This document shows positions 6,911 to 16,900 of a stretch of 33,192 nt of DNA, piece after piece (position 1 is the stretch's first letter; each line of letters begins with the position of its first letter). This stretch comes from a bacterium (lineage in GTDB: Bacteria; Acidobacteriota; Thermoanaerobaculia; Multivoradales; J023). Below the pieces are notes generated by a model, which was given only the letters and a program-made list of their open reading frames with translations, was not told the DNA's origin and did not search any database. The stretch spans positions 1 to 33,192 of the forward strand of contig JAAELT010000721.1 of NCBI GenBank assembly GCA_024226315.1, written 5' to 3'. The position numbers were made by a program, and so were the translations under genes.

Positions 6911-9436
6911 TCACCGTCGCGGATTCAAGAGCCGTTCTCGTGCCAGCCGGGTCACGAGAGCGTCCTCGCCCGCGGTCTCGAGGAGGCTCTCATGACCCTC
7001 TGAAAGAAGGGGCTCGGCTTCCTCGAAGCGCTCGAGGCCCATGAGACATCCTCCGAGAATACTCTTCGTCTCGGCCACCCGCCGGACGCTCTTGCGCTGG
7101 CGGAACACCGCGAGAGCCAAACGTGCGAGCTCCTCGCAGGCCGAGAACTCCCCCGACTCCAGCCGTGCCCAGGCAAGGTTCTTCTCGACCACCGCCAGCT
7201 TCCCATCCGATAACTTCTTATCGGCGGCCAGCCGGTGCGCCATCGCTGATCCCTCTTCGAGCAGAGCACCTCCCGGCTTCGGCTCGTCGAGCAGGATGCG
7301 CAGCCGGCCGAGGTTGTTGAGGATCGACACCAGCCGTGGATGATCGCCAGCGTAGAGATGCCGGCGGATCTTCAGCGCCTCCTCGTAGAGGGACGCAGCC
7401 TCCTTCAGCTTGTCACGCTCGACCAGGAGCCCTGCCAGAGCGTTCAACACATTGGCCAGCTCGGGGCTCATCGGATCCTCCAGTCGACGCCGCAACGCTA
7501 AGCACCGGCGGTAGAGGTTTTCGGCCTCCTCCAGCTTCCCCCGATTGCGCAACGAAAACGCCAAGGTGTAGAGCGGTTTCGTCAGTTCCCGATGTTCGGG
7601 ACCGAAGAGACGCTCCTTCATCTCAAGCGACTCCCGGGCCAGGGCTTCCACCTCCTTTCTCGTGACCGGGAGTAACCTCGCCAGGTTGTTAAGCCCCCGC
7701 GCCAGGTCACGGTGCCCCTCCGGAAAATGCCGGTGCTGAATCTCCAGAGCTCGGCGCATGAGCACCTCTGCCTTCTCCCCGTTGCCCTCGTCCCTCTCCA
7801 GGTTGGCGAGGTTGTGCATCGTTTCCGCGACCAGCACGTGGTCTTCGCCGTAGAGGTCGCGGCGCAGATGAAGGGCCTTCTCAAGCAGCGGCCGAGCTTG
7901 GTCATAGACCAGGAGTCGGCGGTAGCTGCTGCCCATCGCATCGAGCAACGCTGCCCGGATCTTCGGTTCCTCCGCGTATTCTCGGTGGAGCCGTTCGACC
8001 CCCGCGTCCAGAGCGTCGCGTAAGGTCAGCGTTTCGCTGGCGGCGCCGTCCGGAGCGGGGGTCTCTGGCAAATGCACCAGGAAGTCCGTCACCCAATCGG
8101 CACGATCACGCTCGCGTGCGATCTCTTGGCTCTGGCGCACGATTTTCTGCCCTTGCACCGCCATGGCGACGCCGAAGCCCAGCACCAGGATCGCGACCAG
8201 CGTCGCCGTGGCCACCGCGAAGGTATAGCGGCCTACGAACTTGCCGGCACAGTAGAGGAAGGTGTCGGGGCGCGAGCGTACCGGTAGCCCTTCGAGATGC
8301 CGACGCAGGTCCTCTGAGAGCTGCTCCGCCGACGAGAACCGTCGCTCCGGCTCCGGGCTCAGGGCTTTGAGCACGATGTTGTCGAGATCGCCGCGCAGAT
8401 GGCGGGCGAGACGTCGCGGCTCGCCGTCGCGGACCCGGCTCACCGACTCCGGCGTCAGCTCATCGCGGCTGCCGTCGGCGCGCCGCGACCTCTCGCTGCG
8501 GCCGACTGCGATGCTCGGCCTCACCGGCTTCTCCCGCCGCAGTAATCGTGCCGCCTCCTCGGCACCCAGGCCGTTCAGACGGTGGGGTCGGCGGCCGGTG
8601 AGAATCTTGTAGAGCATCACGCCCAGTGCGTAGACGTCAGCGGCGGTGGTGATCGGGCCGCCGGCCAGCTGCTCCGGGCTGGCGTAGGGGAGCGATAGCG
8701 GCGCCGGGCCTGGCGCCACGGTGACGGCGGTGAGCCCCGGGTCCCGGTCGAGGAGCTTGGCGATGCCGAAGTCGAGCAGCTTCGGCGTCCCCTCGGCGGT
8801 AACCAGGATGTTGGCGGGCTTCAGGTCGCGGTGTACCACCAGGTTCTGGTGAGCGAAGTGGATCGCCTCGCACACCTGGCGGAAGAGCGTCACGCGCTGG
8901 CGCGTGCCGAGGCGCCGGGCGTCGCACCAGGCGTCGATGCGCTCGCCCTCCACGTACTCCATGGCGAAGAAGGGCCGGCCGTCCTCGGCCGTACCGACAT
9001 CGAGCAGCCGGGCGACGTAGGGATGCGACAGGTCCGCCAGAATCTGCCGTTCGATCTGGAAACGGCGCACCATCTCTTCGCTGTCGAGACCGCGCTTGAG
9101 GAGCTTCACGGCCACTCGCTGGCGCAGATCGTCGCCGGTCCGCTGTGCCAGGTACACCGTTCCCATGCCGCCGCTGCCGAGCCGGCGTGCCAGCCGGTAG
9201 GGCCCGAGCTGACGGTCCAGGTCGGGGTCGCCGTCTGTCCTCAAAGAGAAGAAAGGCCGTGCCAAGAAGCCACCCAGCTGGTCCTCGCGCTCGAGCAGCG
9301 CCTCGACCTCGCGGCGCAGATCGTCGCCGCCGTCACACGCCCGGTCCAGAAAGGCCGTGCGATCGACGGCTGGGAGGTCCAGGGTCTCGTCGACGAGGTC
9401 TTTGACTCGCTGCCACCGTTGCGTTCGGGTCGACAT
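6911..9436 (-). CDS. Membrane Ser/Thr protein kinase with TPR sensor region (841 aa)
   Basis: Cytoplasmic N-terminal helices (residues 1-60, the W..VK.L.DE.L.L....R..FL pattern common before acidobacterial kinases) lead into a Hanks-type kinase domain (about 80-375). Visible elements are the glycine loop GSGGMGTVY (87-95), catalytic Lys 111, HRDLKPAN with Asp 204, DFG at 222-224 and YASPEQ (251-256). One membrane helix follows at about 405-427, then an extracytoplasmic region of kinesin-light-chain-type TPR repeats (about 490-830). It probably phosphorylates cytoplasmic proteins in response to something bound by the TPRs. The gene starts 19 bases after the ECF sigma factor, so the two form one unit, a pairing common in Acidobacteria. 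The kinase active-site motifs are intact. Confidence 0.92.
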   Translation of the reverse strand: MSTRTQRWQRVKDLVDETLDLPAVDRTAFLDRACDGGDDLRREVEALLEREDQLGGFLARPFFSLRTDGDPDLDRQLGPYRLARRLGSGGMGTVYLAQRTGDDLRQRVAVKLLKRGLDSEEMVRRFQIERQILADLSHPYVARLLDVGTAEDGRPFFAMEYVEGERIDAWCDARRLGTRQRVTLFRQVCEAIHFAHQNLVVHRDLKPANILVTAEGTPKLLDFGIAKLLDRDPGLTAVTVAPGPAPLSLPYASPEQLAGGPITTAADVYALGVMLYKILTGRRPHRLNGLGAEEAARLLRREKPVRPSIAVGRSERSRRADGSRDELTPESVSRVRDGEPRRLARHLRGDLDNIVLKALSPEPERRFSSAEQLSEDLRRHLEGLPVRSRPDTFLYCAGKFVGRYTFAVATATLVAILVLGFGVAMAVQGQKIVRQSQEIARERDRADWVTDFLVHLPETPAPDGAASETLTLRDALDAGVERLHREYAEEPKIRAALLDAMGSSYRRLLVYDQARPLLEKALHLRRDLYGEDHVLVAETMHNLANLERDEGNGEKAEVLMRRALEIQHRHFPEGHRDLARGLNNLARLLPVTRKEVEALARESLEMKERLFGPEHRELTKPLYTLAFSLRNRGKLEEAENLYRRCLALRRRLEDPMSPELANVLNALAGLLVERDKLKEAASLYEEALKIRRHLYAGDHPRLVSILNNLGRLRILLDEPKPGGALLEEGSAMAHRLAADKKLSDGKLAVVEKNLAWARLESGEFSACEELARLALAVFRQRKSVRRVAETKSILGGCLMGLERFEEAEPLLSEGHESLLETAGEDALVTRLARERLLNPRR

Positions 9437-9455
9437 GGCTTCAGCACCAGCCAGG

Positions 9456-10019
9456 CTAGGGCTTGAGCTCCTTGTGCAGCCACAGACGCGCCGTGCGCCA
9501 GTCGCGCTTTACAGTCCGCGAGGTGACGCCCAGGACACCGGCAATCTCCTCGTGGGTGAGGCCGGTGAATGCACGCAGCACCACCACCCGCTCTTGTCGC
9601 GGATCGATCTCAGCGAGGCGCCTGAGGGCTTGGTCGAGGGCTGGAAAGTCAAAGGGCTGCGGCGCCTCGACCTCGGTGACATAATCGAGGGGCAGGGGGC
9701 GCACACCCTTGCCCCGCTTCTCGGCACGACGGATGCGCGCGTGGTCCACCAAGATCTTGCGCATGGTGTCGGCCGCGAAGCCGAAGAAGTGCGCCCGGTT
9801 ATTCCAGCTCACGCGCCGCCGGCCGACTAGACGCAGGTAAAGCTCGTTGACCAGTGCCGTCGGCTGCAGGGTGTGACCCGAGTCCTCGCGTTCGAAGTAG
9901 CGCTCGGCGATGCGCCGGAGCTCCTTCTCCACCAGCGGCATCAGGCGTTCCAAGGCGCTCTCGTCGCCTTCGCTCCAGGCGATGAGGCGGCGCGTGATCT
10001 CGCTTCTGTCATCGTTCAT
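9456..10019 (-). CDS. ECF-type RNA polymerase sigma factor, TIGR02999-like (187 aa)
   Basis: Region 2 covers about residues 15-105 (ALVNELYLRLV and WNNRAHFFGFAADTMRKILV are typical). Region 4 covers about 125-182, with a clear helix-turn-helix (LTHEEIAGVLGVTSRTVKRD). The LQPTALVNELYLRLV and FFG.AA..MR.ILVDHAR.R signatures are those of the sigma-70 group enriched in Acidobacteria (TIGR02999). I take ATG 10019, which has GGAG about eight bases upstream; the longer frame in this phase has no such site and reads Pro/Ala-rich. It would direct RNA polymerase to a small regulon, and the following kinase may control it. The two-box elements in this window are candidate targets, but that is not shown. 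Confidence 0.93.
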   Translation of the reverse strand: MNDDRSEITRRLIAWSEGDESALERLMPLVEKELRRIAERYFEREDSGHTLQPTALVNELYLRLVGRRRVSWNNRAHFFGFAADTMRKILVDHARIRRAEKRGKGVRPLPLDYVTEVEAPQPFDFPALDQALRRLAEIDPRQERVVVLRAFTGLTHEEIAGVLGVTSRTVKRDWRTARLWLHKELKP

Positions 10020-10063
10020 TCGGAGCTCCGAAGCTTGCTCCGAACCATATGCGATATCCCCGA

Positions 10064-11275
10064 TCATCTCCGGGCCTGTGGGGCCAGGATTCGCAATGGG
10101 ACTTCCGCCATCAGCTCGCTGCTGCCATCCGCCAGCTCCAGGATCCGCAGCAGATACTCCCCCGGAGGCAGCTGCGACCGTGGAAGGCCGAACCGCAGCT
10201 CCCGGAGCTCTGGGCGCAGCTCGCCCTTCGCCCACAGACGCTCGCCTGTGGCGCGGTCGTGCAGCTCGGCGCCGTATGTTTGTCCGGGCTCAGCCCCCTC
10301 GAGTGTCATGAAAAACAACACGTGGCTGGCGTCAGTAGGCAGGTACACGCGCCTCTCGTCGCCACGCCGGCCGCGTGGAAAGTCGAGCGAGAGGGCGACC
10401 GGGTTGCCGACAACGGTCTGGCGCCGCGCATGGTCGAGCTGTTGACCAAGCTCTTCGAGCTGAAGTCGAGCGTCGGACTCGAGCCGCTCGCGCTCGTTGC
10501 CAGCCTCTTCGAGCTGTCGCCGGAACCCATCTTCCCGCTGCCCGTTTTCACTCCGGAGCTCTCCGATCTCGTGTCGATACTCCTCGGTCTCGACCTGGTG
10601 GTGATCGCGCAGATCGCTCAGCTCCTGGTGCTGGCGCCAGAAGAGCCCGGCGCCGAGGGCCAGCAGAACGGTAGCGGCGAGGGCGAGGGAGCGGGCGCCG
10701 GCTGTTTGCCAGGCCGGCGCCGAGGCTTCGACGATCCGCCCGTGACGCTCCGCGGCGCCGTCCACCTCGGGCACGAGGACCGGACCTGTCTTGGCGAACG
10801 CCAGCCAGGCCGGCTCCAAGGTCTCGGCGACCCAATCCTGGTATTCCGGGTCGTCGTCCACCTCGCAAGCGAGAATCGAGCCGGCGACGGTACCGCGCTC
10901 CACCTCAGCCCGGCGGTCCCGGGCGCACGCGACCTCGTCCTGGGGGAGGGTCGCGGTGCGGGTAGCGGTATCTATGAGGCCGCCGTCGATCCAGCCGCCG
11001 AACCGGCAGCGCAGCACCAGGGGCCCGCCGGGGGCCGAGGCGGGGACCGCGACGTCGGCGCTCCCCACCATGGCTTGGCCGTCCGCCGCCACCGCCAAAA
11101 GCCGGCCCGGGTGCGCGGGATCACGCGCCAGCACCGCCCATTCGACGTCGAAGCACGCGGTGCATTCGAGCACCACGACGTCGCCGGGTGCCGGTGGACC
11201 GGCTCCGCGGCGCGGCACAGGCGAGCGGTTCCAGGCGCGGCGGGTCTTGCCCAGCAGGTCGACTCGGGTGGTCAC
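10064..11275 (-). CDS. Single-span membrane protein with coiled coil and beta domain (403 aa)
   Basis: The GTG start at 11275 overlaps the stop of the upstream gene (GTGA), so the two are translationally coupled. Residues 1-190 form a soluble, beta-rich part with six Cys, probably cytoplasmic. Residues about 196-213 are a membrane helix (LALAATVLLALGAGLFW). Residues about 215-288 are a charged coiled coil, and about 290-403 an all-beta C-terminal domain (YLPTDASHVLFFMTL ... GEYLLRILEL) likely outside the membrane. I know no named family. The layout resembles a membrane-bound partner or anti-sigma-like regulator of the sigma-like protein encoded just before it; that role is inferred from context. 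The ECF sigma gene follows after a short gap. Confidence 0.75.
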   Translation of the reverse strand: MTTRVDLLGKTRRAWNRSPVPRRGAGPPAPGDVVVLECTACFDVEWAVLARDPAHPGRLLAVAADGQAMVGSADVAVPASAPGGPLVLRCRFGGWIDGGLIDTATRTATLPQDEVACARDRRAEVERGTVAGSILACEVDDDPEYQDWVAETLEPAWLAFAKTGPVLVPEVDGAAERHGRIVEASAPAWQTAGARSLALAATVLLALGAGLFWRQHQELSDLRDHHQVETEEYRHEIGELRSENGQREDGFRRQLEEAGNERERLESDARLQLEELGQQLDHARRQTVVGNPVALSLDFPRGRRGDERRVYLPTDASHVLFFMTLEGAEPGQTYGAELHDRATGERLWAKGELRPELRELRFGLPRSQLPPGEYLLRILELADGSSELMAEVPLRILAPQARR

Positions 11276-12480
11276 GGCGTGTCCTCCGTTCCGCCAGGTC
11301 CCTCGGAGGGCCTCCCGGCCAACGACGCCGTACAGCACTGAACCAGCTCCTTCAGGGTCGTCCACAAACGGGGAAAGCGCTTGCGCGGGATGTGCAGCAG
11401 GTCGCTGAGGCCGCGGCTCGAGGGCAGCCTCTGCGGGCCCTCGCCACTCGCCCAAGCGCGCAAGAAGCCCCAAAAAGTGCGCAGGTAGTGGCGTGCCCTC
11501 TCGGATTCGCCGAGTCTCTCGACCCGCTCCGCGACGCAGGCCACGAGCTTGTCGAAGCTCTCCCGCTCTTCGACACCCGCCTCCGGTTGCACCAACCGGG
11601 CGACGCCGGCGAAGTCCGGCGTGTCGCCCTCGACCGCCGCCTCCCCCTCCTCGAGGTCGAAGCTCGCCGCCCACGACGCCCGCACGCAGTGCTTGAGGCG
11701 ATCGACGAGGTCTTTGAAGCGGACGACGGGTGCCCCCTCGGCTTCCAGATCGAGGAGCAGGCGGCGGAGACGCAGCACGACCTGCCGGCGCCGCGACCCG
11801 GCGGCGGTGACCAGCTCCGGCAGCAGGGCGTGGCCCCAGCCCTCGACGATCCGTGCTATAGCCTCGCCGTCCATGCCGACGGTGTGATCCGCCTCGGGCG
11901 AGGCAGCGAGGATCGTACTGTTCGAGACCTTGGGGTCACCTCCGACGATCCACAGCTCACCGGCCTCGACCGCTTGCCGGACCGCGAGGCGCAGGCTCAC
12001 GAAGACGTGGAAGCCCAGCAGGTCGTGGCGCTTGCGCCGGTCGTGGAGGTAATTCCGCAGGTAGAGGATGACGAGGCCGTCGACGTTGGGCTTCATCACG
12101 AGCTGAGCGCGCAGCCGCGGCAGTCGTTCGAGGAAGACGAAGGCGTAACAGTCGGTGACGAGCTCTTCGAGGGCGCTGCCGGTGTGCCCCGGACGGCGAT
12201 CGTGCGTCCGCCAGCTCTGCCACCCGTAGACGCCGAAATAGCTCGGCGGACTCGTCCATGCGGCGCGCCGGCGGAGCTCCCCGACGACCGCGGCGCGCAG
12301 GGCCTGCCACAAGGCGTCGAAGGCCTTCGGCTGCGGCTCGCCATCGGGGCGGAGGCTCCGCAGATAGTGAGTGAACACTCCTTCCTCACTGCCCGGGGAG
12401 CCCGCATTCCGCAGGGTCCGCGGCGGCTCGAGCTCCACAGGATCTGCGGCTACCGCCAACCCTTCCTGCTGCCCGCTCAC
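11272..12480 (-). CDS. Sigma-70-like putative regulator (402 aa)
   Basis: The start is GTG 12480 with GGAGGG five bases upstream. Residues about 105-178 (EELVTDCYAFVFLERLPRL, then NYLHDRRKRHDLLGFHVF) read like sigma-70 region 2. Residues about 345-395 (LPSSRGLSDLLHIPRKRF, then PRLWTTLKELV) read like the region 4 helix-turn-helix, with an extra charged middle between them. There is no signal peptide or membrane span. It is therefore a divergent sigma-like or DNA-binding protein, longer than ECF factors; the call rests on pattern and could be wrong. It heads a four-gene minus-strand unit (membrane protein, ECF sigma, kinase). A two-box promoter-like element lies 34 bases upstream. Confidence 0.6.
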   Translation of the reverse strand: MSGQQEGLAVAADPVELEPPRTLRNAGSPGSEEGVFTHYLRSLRPDGEPQPKAFDALWQALRAAVVGELRRRAAWTSPPSYFGVYGWQSWRTHDRRPGHTGSALEELVTDCYAFVFLERLPRLRAQLVMKPNVDGLVILYLRNYLHDRRKRHDLLGFHVFVSLRLAVRQAVEAGELWIVGGDPKVSNSTILAASPEADHTVGMDGEAIARIVEGWGHALLPELVTAAGSRRRQVVLRLRRLLLDLEAEGAPVVRFKDLVDRLKHCVRASWAASFDLEEGEAAVEGDTPDFAGVARLVQPEAGVEERESFDKLVACVAERVERLGESERARHYLRTFWGFLRAWASGEGPQRLPSSRGLSDLLHIPRKRFPRLWTTLKELVQCCTASLAGRPSEGPGGTEDTP

Positions 12481-12514
12481 GCTGCCCTCCTAATGTTAAG
12501 TAAATCTTACTACT

Positions 12515-12544
12515 AAACGCGAAACAAGAGAGCGAAAAGGGACA
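12515..12544 (-). promoter_or_regulatory. Two-box promoter-like element, copy C
   Basis: On the minus strand: TGTCCCTTTTCGCTCTC then TTTCGCGTTT, 30 bases in total, the same length and box spacing as copies A and D. It ends 34 bases before the GTG of the sigma-like gene, a normal distance for a core promoter. The bases between also hold GTAA-ATC-TTAC (12500-12510), a small inverted repeat that could be an operator. Confidence 0.6.
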
Positions 12545-12677
12545 TGGCTTTTCGGCCCCAATCCGGGCGACCCGGCAGTTAGAACCCTGTAGAGGCAGTC
12601 AACAACATCGATCGGTCCGATTCGAGCGAGCTGCTGCACCGCGCTTGTCGCCCGTCGGGGAGCGTTTCCCCGGCAGA

Positions 12678-12691
12678 CCTGGGATCCCAGG
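12678..12691. other. 14-base perfect palindrome in the divergent leader
   Basis: CCTGGGATCCCAGG lies 56 bases upstream of the start of the secreted protein at 12748. A second small inverted repeat (CTCGA ... TCGAG, 12716-12735) follows. Either could be an operator or a leader hairpin. No promoter of the two-box type is seen for this gene. Confidence 0.3.
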
Positions 12692-12747
12692 AACAACCCG
12701 AAACCTGAATGAAAACTCGAGCCTGTGGGTTCGAGAAGGGGAGAACC

Positions 12748-13752
12748 ATGTTCGCAAAAAGCCTTCATCACCACATCGAACCTTTCCGTACCTTCGCCTG
12801 CATTCTGACGGGGCTCCTGCTATTGGCTGCGGGGAACGCTCCGGCCGAGGCCCGTAGTCTTTGCTCAGCATCCGACGAGTTAGCGCTCAACACGACGCAT
12901 CGCAGCCCTTGGGGTGCGGGAGCGTCTCGAGACTGCTACCGACTCTCCATCCCGGCGCCAGGTATCCTGACCCTCGATGTCTCCGCACCGAGCTCGCCCG
13001 AGGCCGAGCCCCGGCTCGATTTTCTGGGGGAATCGGCCCCGGAGGGCCAGGGTGCCGGGCGTTACCGGCTGTTAGAGCAGAGACCGCGGGGGGTCATCGT
13101 AGAGGTCGAGGCCCCGGGGACCTTCTTCCTGACCGTGGCCTCCGAGGATCCCGAGCAGCCTCTGGCGGGCTACAAGCTGCGCAACGCCTTCGTGGGGGAG
13201 GACATCGCCACGCCTGCGGGGATCGTGTTCTGCGATCCGGTGCTCCCCGAAAGCCCTGGCGGTGAGGACTCGTTCACCCCGAGACGCTTCGACGAAGGCA
13301 CTGCGCTTCTTACCAAGGCCGTCGACGACGATGAGGACGACGAGGTCTGGGAGCTGAGCTTGGGGCCCGACCACCCCGCGCTACGACGGTTGGTTTCCTG
13401 CGGCCTCGGCGAGGTCGACGACCACGGCGACACGGCGCTCTGCGCCACGCTGCTCGCGGTCGACGGCTCGGCGGCCGGCACGCTTGGCAATGCGGTGGGC
13501 GACGACGAGGACTTCTTCACCTTCGACCTCGACCGGCAACGGACTGTGGAGATCAAGGTCCTTGAAGCGGCAGCCGGTCACGTTTCCCTTTACAACATCC
13601 AGGGCCTGCGGCTTGGCGCAAGCAGCGCGAGCGCGCCGGCCGCCCGCCTCGTGAGGACGCTGCCTCCGGGCCGATACTACCTCCGGGTGCAAAGCCTCTG
13701 GGGTTCGGAAGAGGCGTACGTCCTGAGCCTTGAGGTCTTGGACGCAGCGTAG
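12748..13752 (+). CDS. Secreted beta-rich protein, PPC-like (334 aa)
   Basis: ATG 12748 follows AAGGGGAGA at good spacing; an ATG 39 bases earlier has none. A signal peptide with the hydrophobic core ACILTGLLLLAAGNAPAEA ends near residue 35. Two similar beta domains follow: about 45-150 (DCYRLSIPAPGILTLDVSAP ... GTFFLTVAS) and about 230-334 (DFFTFDLDRQRTVEIKVLE ... RTLPPGRYYLRVQS). Both have the look of bacterial pre-peptidase C-terminal (PPC) domains, which are adhesion or targeting modules. The middle is acidic (DDDEDDE). It is divergent from the sigma-like operon and 172 bases upstream of the CHAT gene on the same strand, so it is probably an extracytoplasmic part of the same pathway. No catalytic motif is seen. 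Confidence 0.75.
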   Translation: MFAKSLHHHIEPFRTFACILTGLLLLAAGNAPAEARSLCSASDELALNTTHRSPWGAGASRDCYRLSIPAPGILTLDVSAPSSPEAEPRLDFLGESAPEGQGAGRYRLLEQRPRGVIVEVEAPGTFFLTVASEDPEQPLAGYKLRNAFVGEDIATPAGIVFCDPVLPESPGGEDSFTPRRFDEGTALLTKAVDDDEDDEVWELSLGPDHPALRRLVSCGLGEVDDHGDTALCATLLAVDGSAAGTLGNAVGDDEDFFTFDLDRQRTVEIKVLEAAAGHVSLYNIQGLRLGASSASAPAARLVRTLPPGRYYLRVQSLWGSEEAYVLSLEVLDAA

Positions 13753-13862
13753 CCGGATCGATTCGGGGTCTCAAGAGCAGGGGAGAATCCTCCGCTGCTC
13801 TTCTTTGTGGCTCTCCGGCGACAGGTCCTGGCGTGCTTGTTCGCCAGTCAAATCGCGGTGCG

Positions 13863-13892
13863 TGTCCCTTTTCGGCTCCGGCTTTCGCGTTT
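13863..13892 (+). promoter_or_regulatory. Two-box promoter-like element, copy A
   Basis: TGTCCCTTTTCGGCTCCGG then CTTTCGCGTTT, 30 bases. It ends 32 bases before the ATG of the CHAT gene and just before its ribosome site, where a core promoter would be expected. The spacing of the two boxes is what an ECF sigma factor would read; which factor is unknown. Confidence 0.6.
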
Positions 13893-13924
13893 CTTCAGCG
13901 GAAGAACTGCAGGAGGAACGTGTA

Positions 13925-16900
13925 ATGAGGAAAGGGTATCTTCCCTACCGGACAGGCCCATTGGGCAAAGATTGGCGGGCCTGCTGGGTGGCCGCTGGCT
14001 TTCTCTTTGTTTTCCTGGCGGACTCGAGCCAGGCGACCCCGGATCAGGGACTCCGGGAAACCGGTGTCGTGGTCGAAGAGATCACCGCGGGCTCCGCCTT
14101 GCAGAAGGCGGGTCTTGAACCGGACGATCTCCTGCTCGCCTGGGAGCGGCTCCCGAATCCGGCGACCCCGCAGGGGGCCCAGGGTGAGTTCTATTCGTCT
14201 TTCGACTGGCAGTGGGTCGAGGTCGAACAGGCGCCCCGTGGAACTGTGCGGCTCAGCGGCGAGCACCAGGGGCAACCGAGGGTCTGGACGGTGGAGCCGG
14301 GATTGTGGGAAGCGACGGTGCGTCCTACGATTCCGGCAACGCGACTGGGAGAGTACCTGCGAGGCCGGGAACTGGTCACGGCAGGCGATCTCGAGAGCGG
14401 AGCCGCGTTGTGGGAAAAGCTCGCGGATCGAGAAGAGGTTGGGCTCTTGCGCTGCTGGCTCTTTCTGCGCCTTGGGGATGCCTGGCTCGAGGAGCAAGCG
14501 TGGGAGAGAGCGCATGCGGCGTATCGATTGGCGCTCGAGGCAGCTCGCGCGCCTGTAGCCCAGGTGGCTATCTGGGGCGCCATCGGGCGGACTTACTACC
14601 GCCAGGGTGACTTTGACCAGGCCGAAGCGTGCTTCCGTTCAGCGCTCGGGATCTATTGGGAGACCTGGGGTGAAAGTTTGGGTTTTGCTCGCAACCTCAG
14701 CAATTTGGGGGTCGTCGCCAGGAGGCGAGGACAGCTCGATGTGGCAGCGGAGCACTCCCAGCGGTCGCTGAAGATCATCCAAGAGCTGGCACCCGATAGC
14801 CTCGTCGTGGCAGGCAGCCTCAAGAACCTGGGGAACCTCGCCTGGAATCGAGGTCACCTCGGCGAGGCTTTGAAGCAATATAAGCGGGCGCTGGAGATCG
14901 AGCAAGAGCTGGCACCCGATAACCTCGACCTGGCAGACAGCCTCAACAACCTGGGGGCCGTCGCCTTCGATCGAGGGCAGCTCGACGTGGCTGCGGAGCA
15001 CTATCAGCAGGCGCTGAGAATCCGGGAGAAGCTGGCACCCGATAGCCTTGGCGTGGCAGCCAGTCTCAACAACCTGGGAAACGTCGCCCGGGCGCGAGGG
15101 CAGCTCGACGAGGCAGCGGAGCACTATCAGCAGGCGTTGGGGATCAAGCAAGAGCTGGCACCCGATAGCCTCGACCTGGCATTCACTCTCAACAACCTAG
15201 GGGTCGTCACCTGGGAGCGAGGTCAGCTCGAGGAGGCAGCGGAATATTATCAGCGGGCGTTGGAGATCAAGCAAAAGTTGGCACCTGATAGCCTCAACCT
15301 AGCATTCACTCTCAAGAACCTAGGGGTTGTCGCCTGGGAGCGAGGTCAGCTCGACATGGCAGCGGAGCATCATCAGCAGGCGCTGGAGATTCGCGAAGGG
15401 CTGGCACCCGATAGCCTCCAGGTGGCAGAAAGCCTCAAAAACCTGGGACTCATCGCCCAGAAGCGAGGTCAGCTCGACGTGGCGTTGGAGCACCATCAAA
15501 AGGCGCTAGAAATCCGGCAAAAGCTGGCACCCGATAGCCTCGTCGTGGCAATCAGCCTCAACGAGCTAGGCGTTATCGCCAAAGGGCGAGGACAGCTCGA
15601 CCTGGCGGAGAGCTATTTCGATCGTTCTCTGGACGCCCTGGAAGGCCAGATCGGCAAGCTTGGGGGCTCCCAATGGGTCAAAGGTCGCTTCCGCGCCCAA
15701 CATCGCAAACTCTACCGCGATGACATGGAGCTCCTCCTGCAGAGAAACCGCACTGAGGAAGCCTTTGCTATTCTGGAACGTTCCCGAGCCCGGAGCTTTC
15801 TGGCGATGCTCGAGGAGCGAGAACTCATTTTCTCCGGCATCCCGGAGGAACTGGACCGGCAACGCCGGAGCTTGGCTGTACGCCATGACCGAACCTTGCG
15901 ACAGATAACGTCTCTGAGCGCGACGGAAAGTCAGGAAAAGGTCGAAACGCTGCACGGGGAGCTGAAAGCCTTATACCGGAAACGGGACGAGCTCCGCTCC
16001 AAGATTCGCCAGGAGTCGCCCAATCTGGCGAGTCTCCAGGAGCCGCAAGATCTCGATCTGGCGAGTGTCCAGAAAATACTCGATCCCGGAACGGTGATGC
16101 TCTCCTACAGCGTCGGCGAAGAGCAGACGGATCTCTTTGTCATCACCCCCGGCCAGGCCCTCACAGTCCACACCCTCGCCGTCGGTGAGGCCGAGCTGCA
16201 AGACGAAGTAGGGCACCTCAGAGAGATGATCGACGCAGCGCAGTCAGACGACTTCCTGGGGAATCGTCGCAGGGCGGAGGTCGAAAGAGTTGGTCAGCGT
16301 CTCTATGAATGGTTGGTCGAGCCGGCACAAGATATAGTGGCAACCGGCGATCGAGTCGTCCTCATACCCGACGGCCCCCTGCACCGCCTGCCCTTCGCCG
16401 CCCTAGTCCGCGAGATCGGCGGCGACAGCGCCTCAGCCGGCAGGGGTCGGCAATATTTTACCGAATGGAAGCCACTCCACTCGGTGCTCTCCGCCACCGT
16501 CTACGCCGAGCTCAAGGAATCCCGGCGAAGCGCACCGCAAACGGGCGACAGCGGTCCCCTGCTCGCGGCGTTCGGTGATCCTCACTATGCCCTGAACGGC
16601 GAGCACACTGTCCCCCTCGGGGGATCAGGGGGGGGAGACACCGGGAATGGCGACGGGGTAATCACCGACGCTCGGGTACGCTCGGCCCGCGATCGCTGTA
16701 AGTTCGATCTCCGCCGGCTACCCGCAAGCCGCCGGGAGATCCTGGGGATCTCGGGCCTCTACCGGAACGTCCGGACCTACCTCGGCCAAGGGGCCAGCGA
16801 GGAGACCTTCAAGTCGCTCGATGCCGATGTACGCATCGTCCATATCGCGGCCCACGGCTGTCTCGACGACCGCTTGCCGCTGAATTCCGGTCTGTTCCTG

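Noticed and set aside
10049..12516. Long plus-strand frames opposite the sigma-like operon
   Set aside because: They are shadows in GC-rich DNA. The minus-strand genes have ribosome sites, overlaps and recognisable domains; the plus-strand translations are Pro/Arg/Ala-rich and have none.
14786..15646. Regular repeats as a CRISPR array
   Set aside because: The repeats are contiguous, 123 bases long and in frame; they encode TPR units. No spacer-like unique segments occur here or elsewhere in the window.
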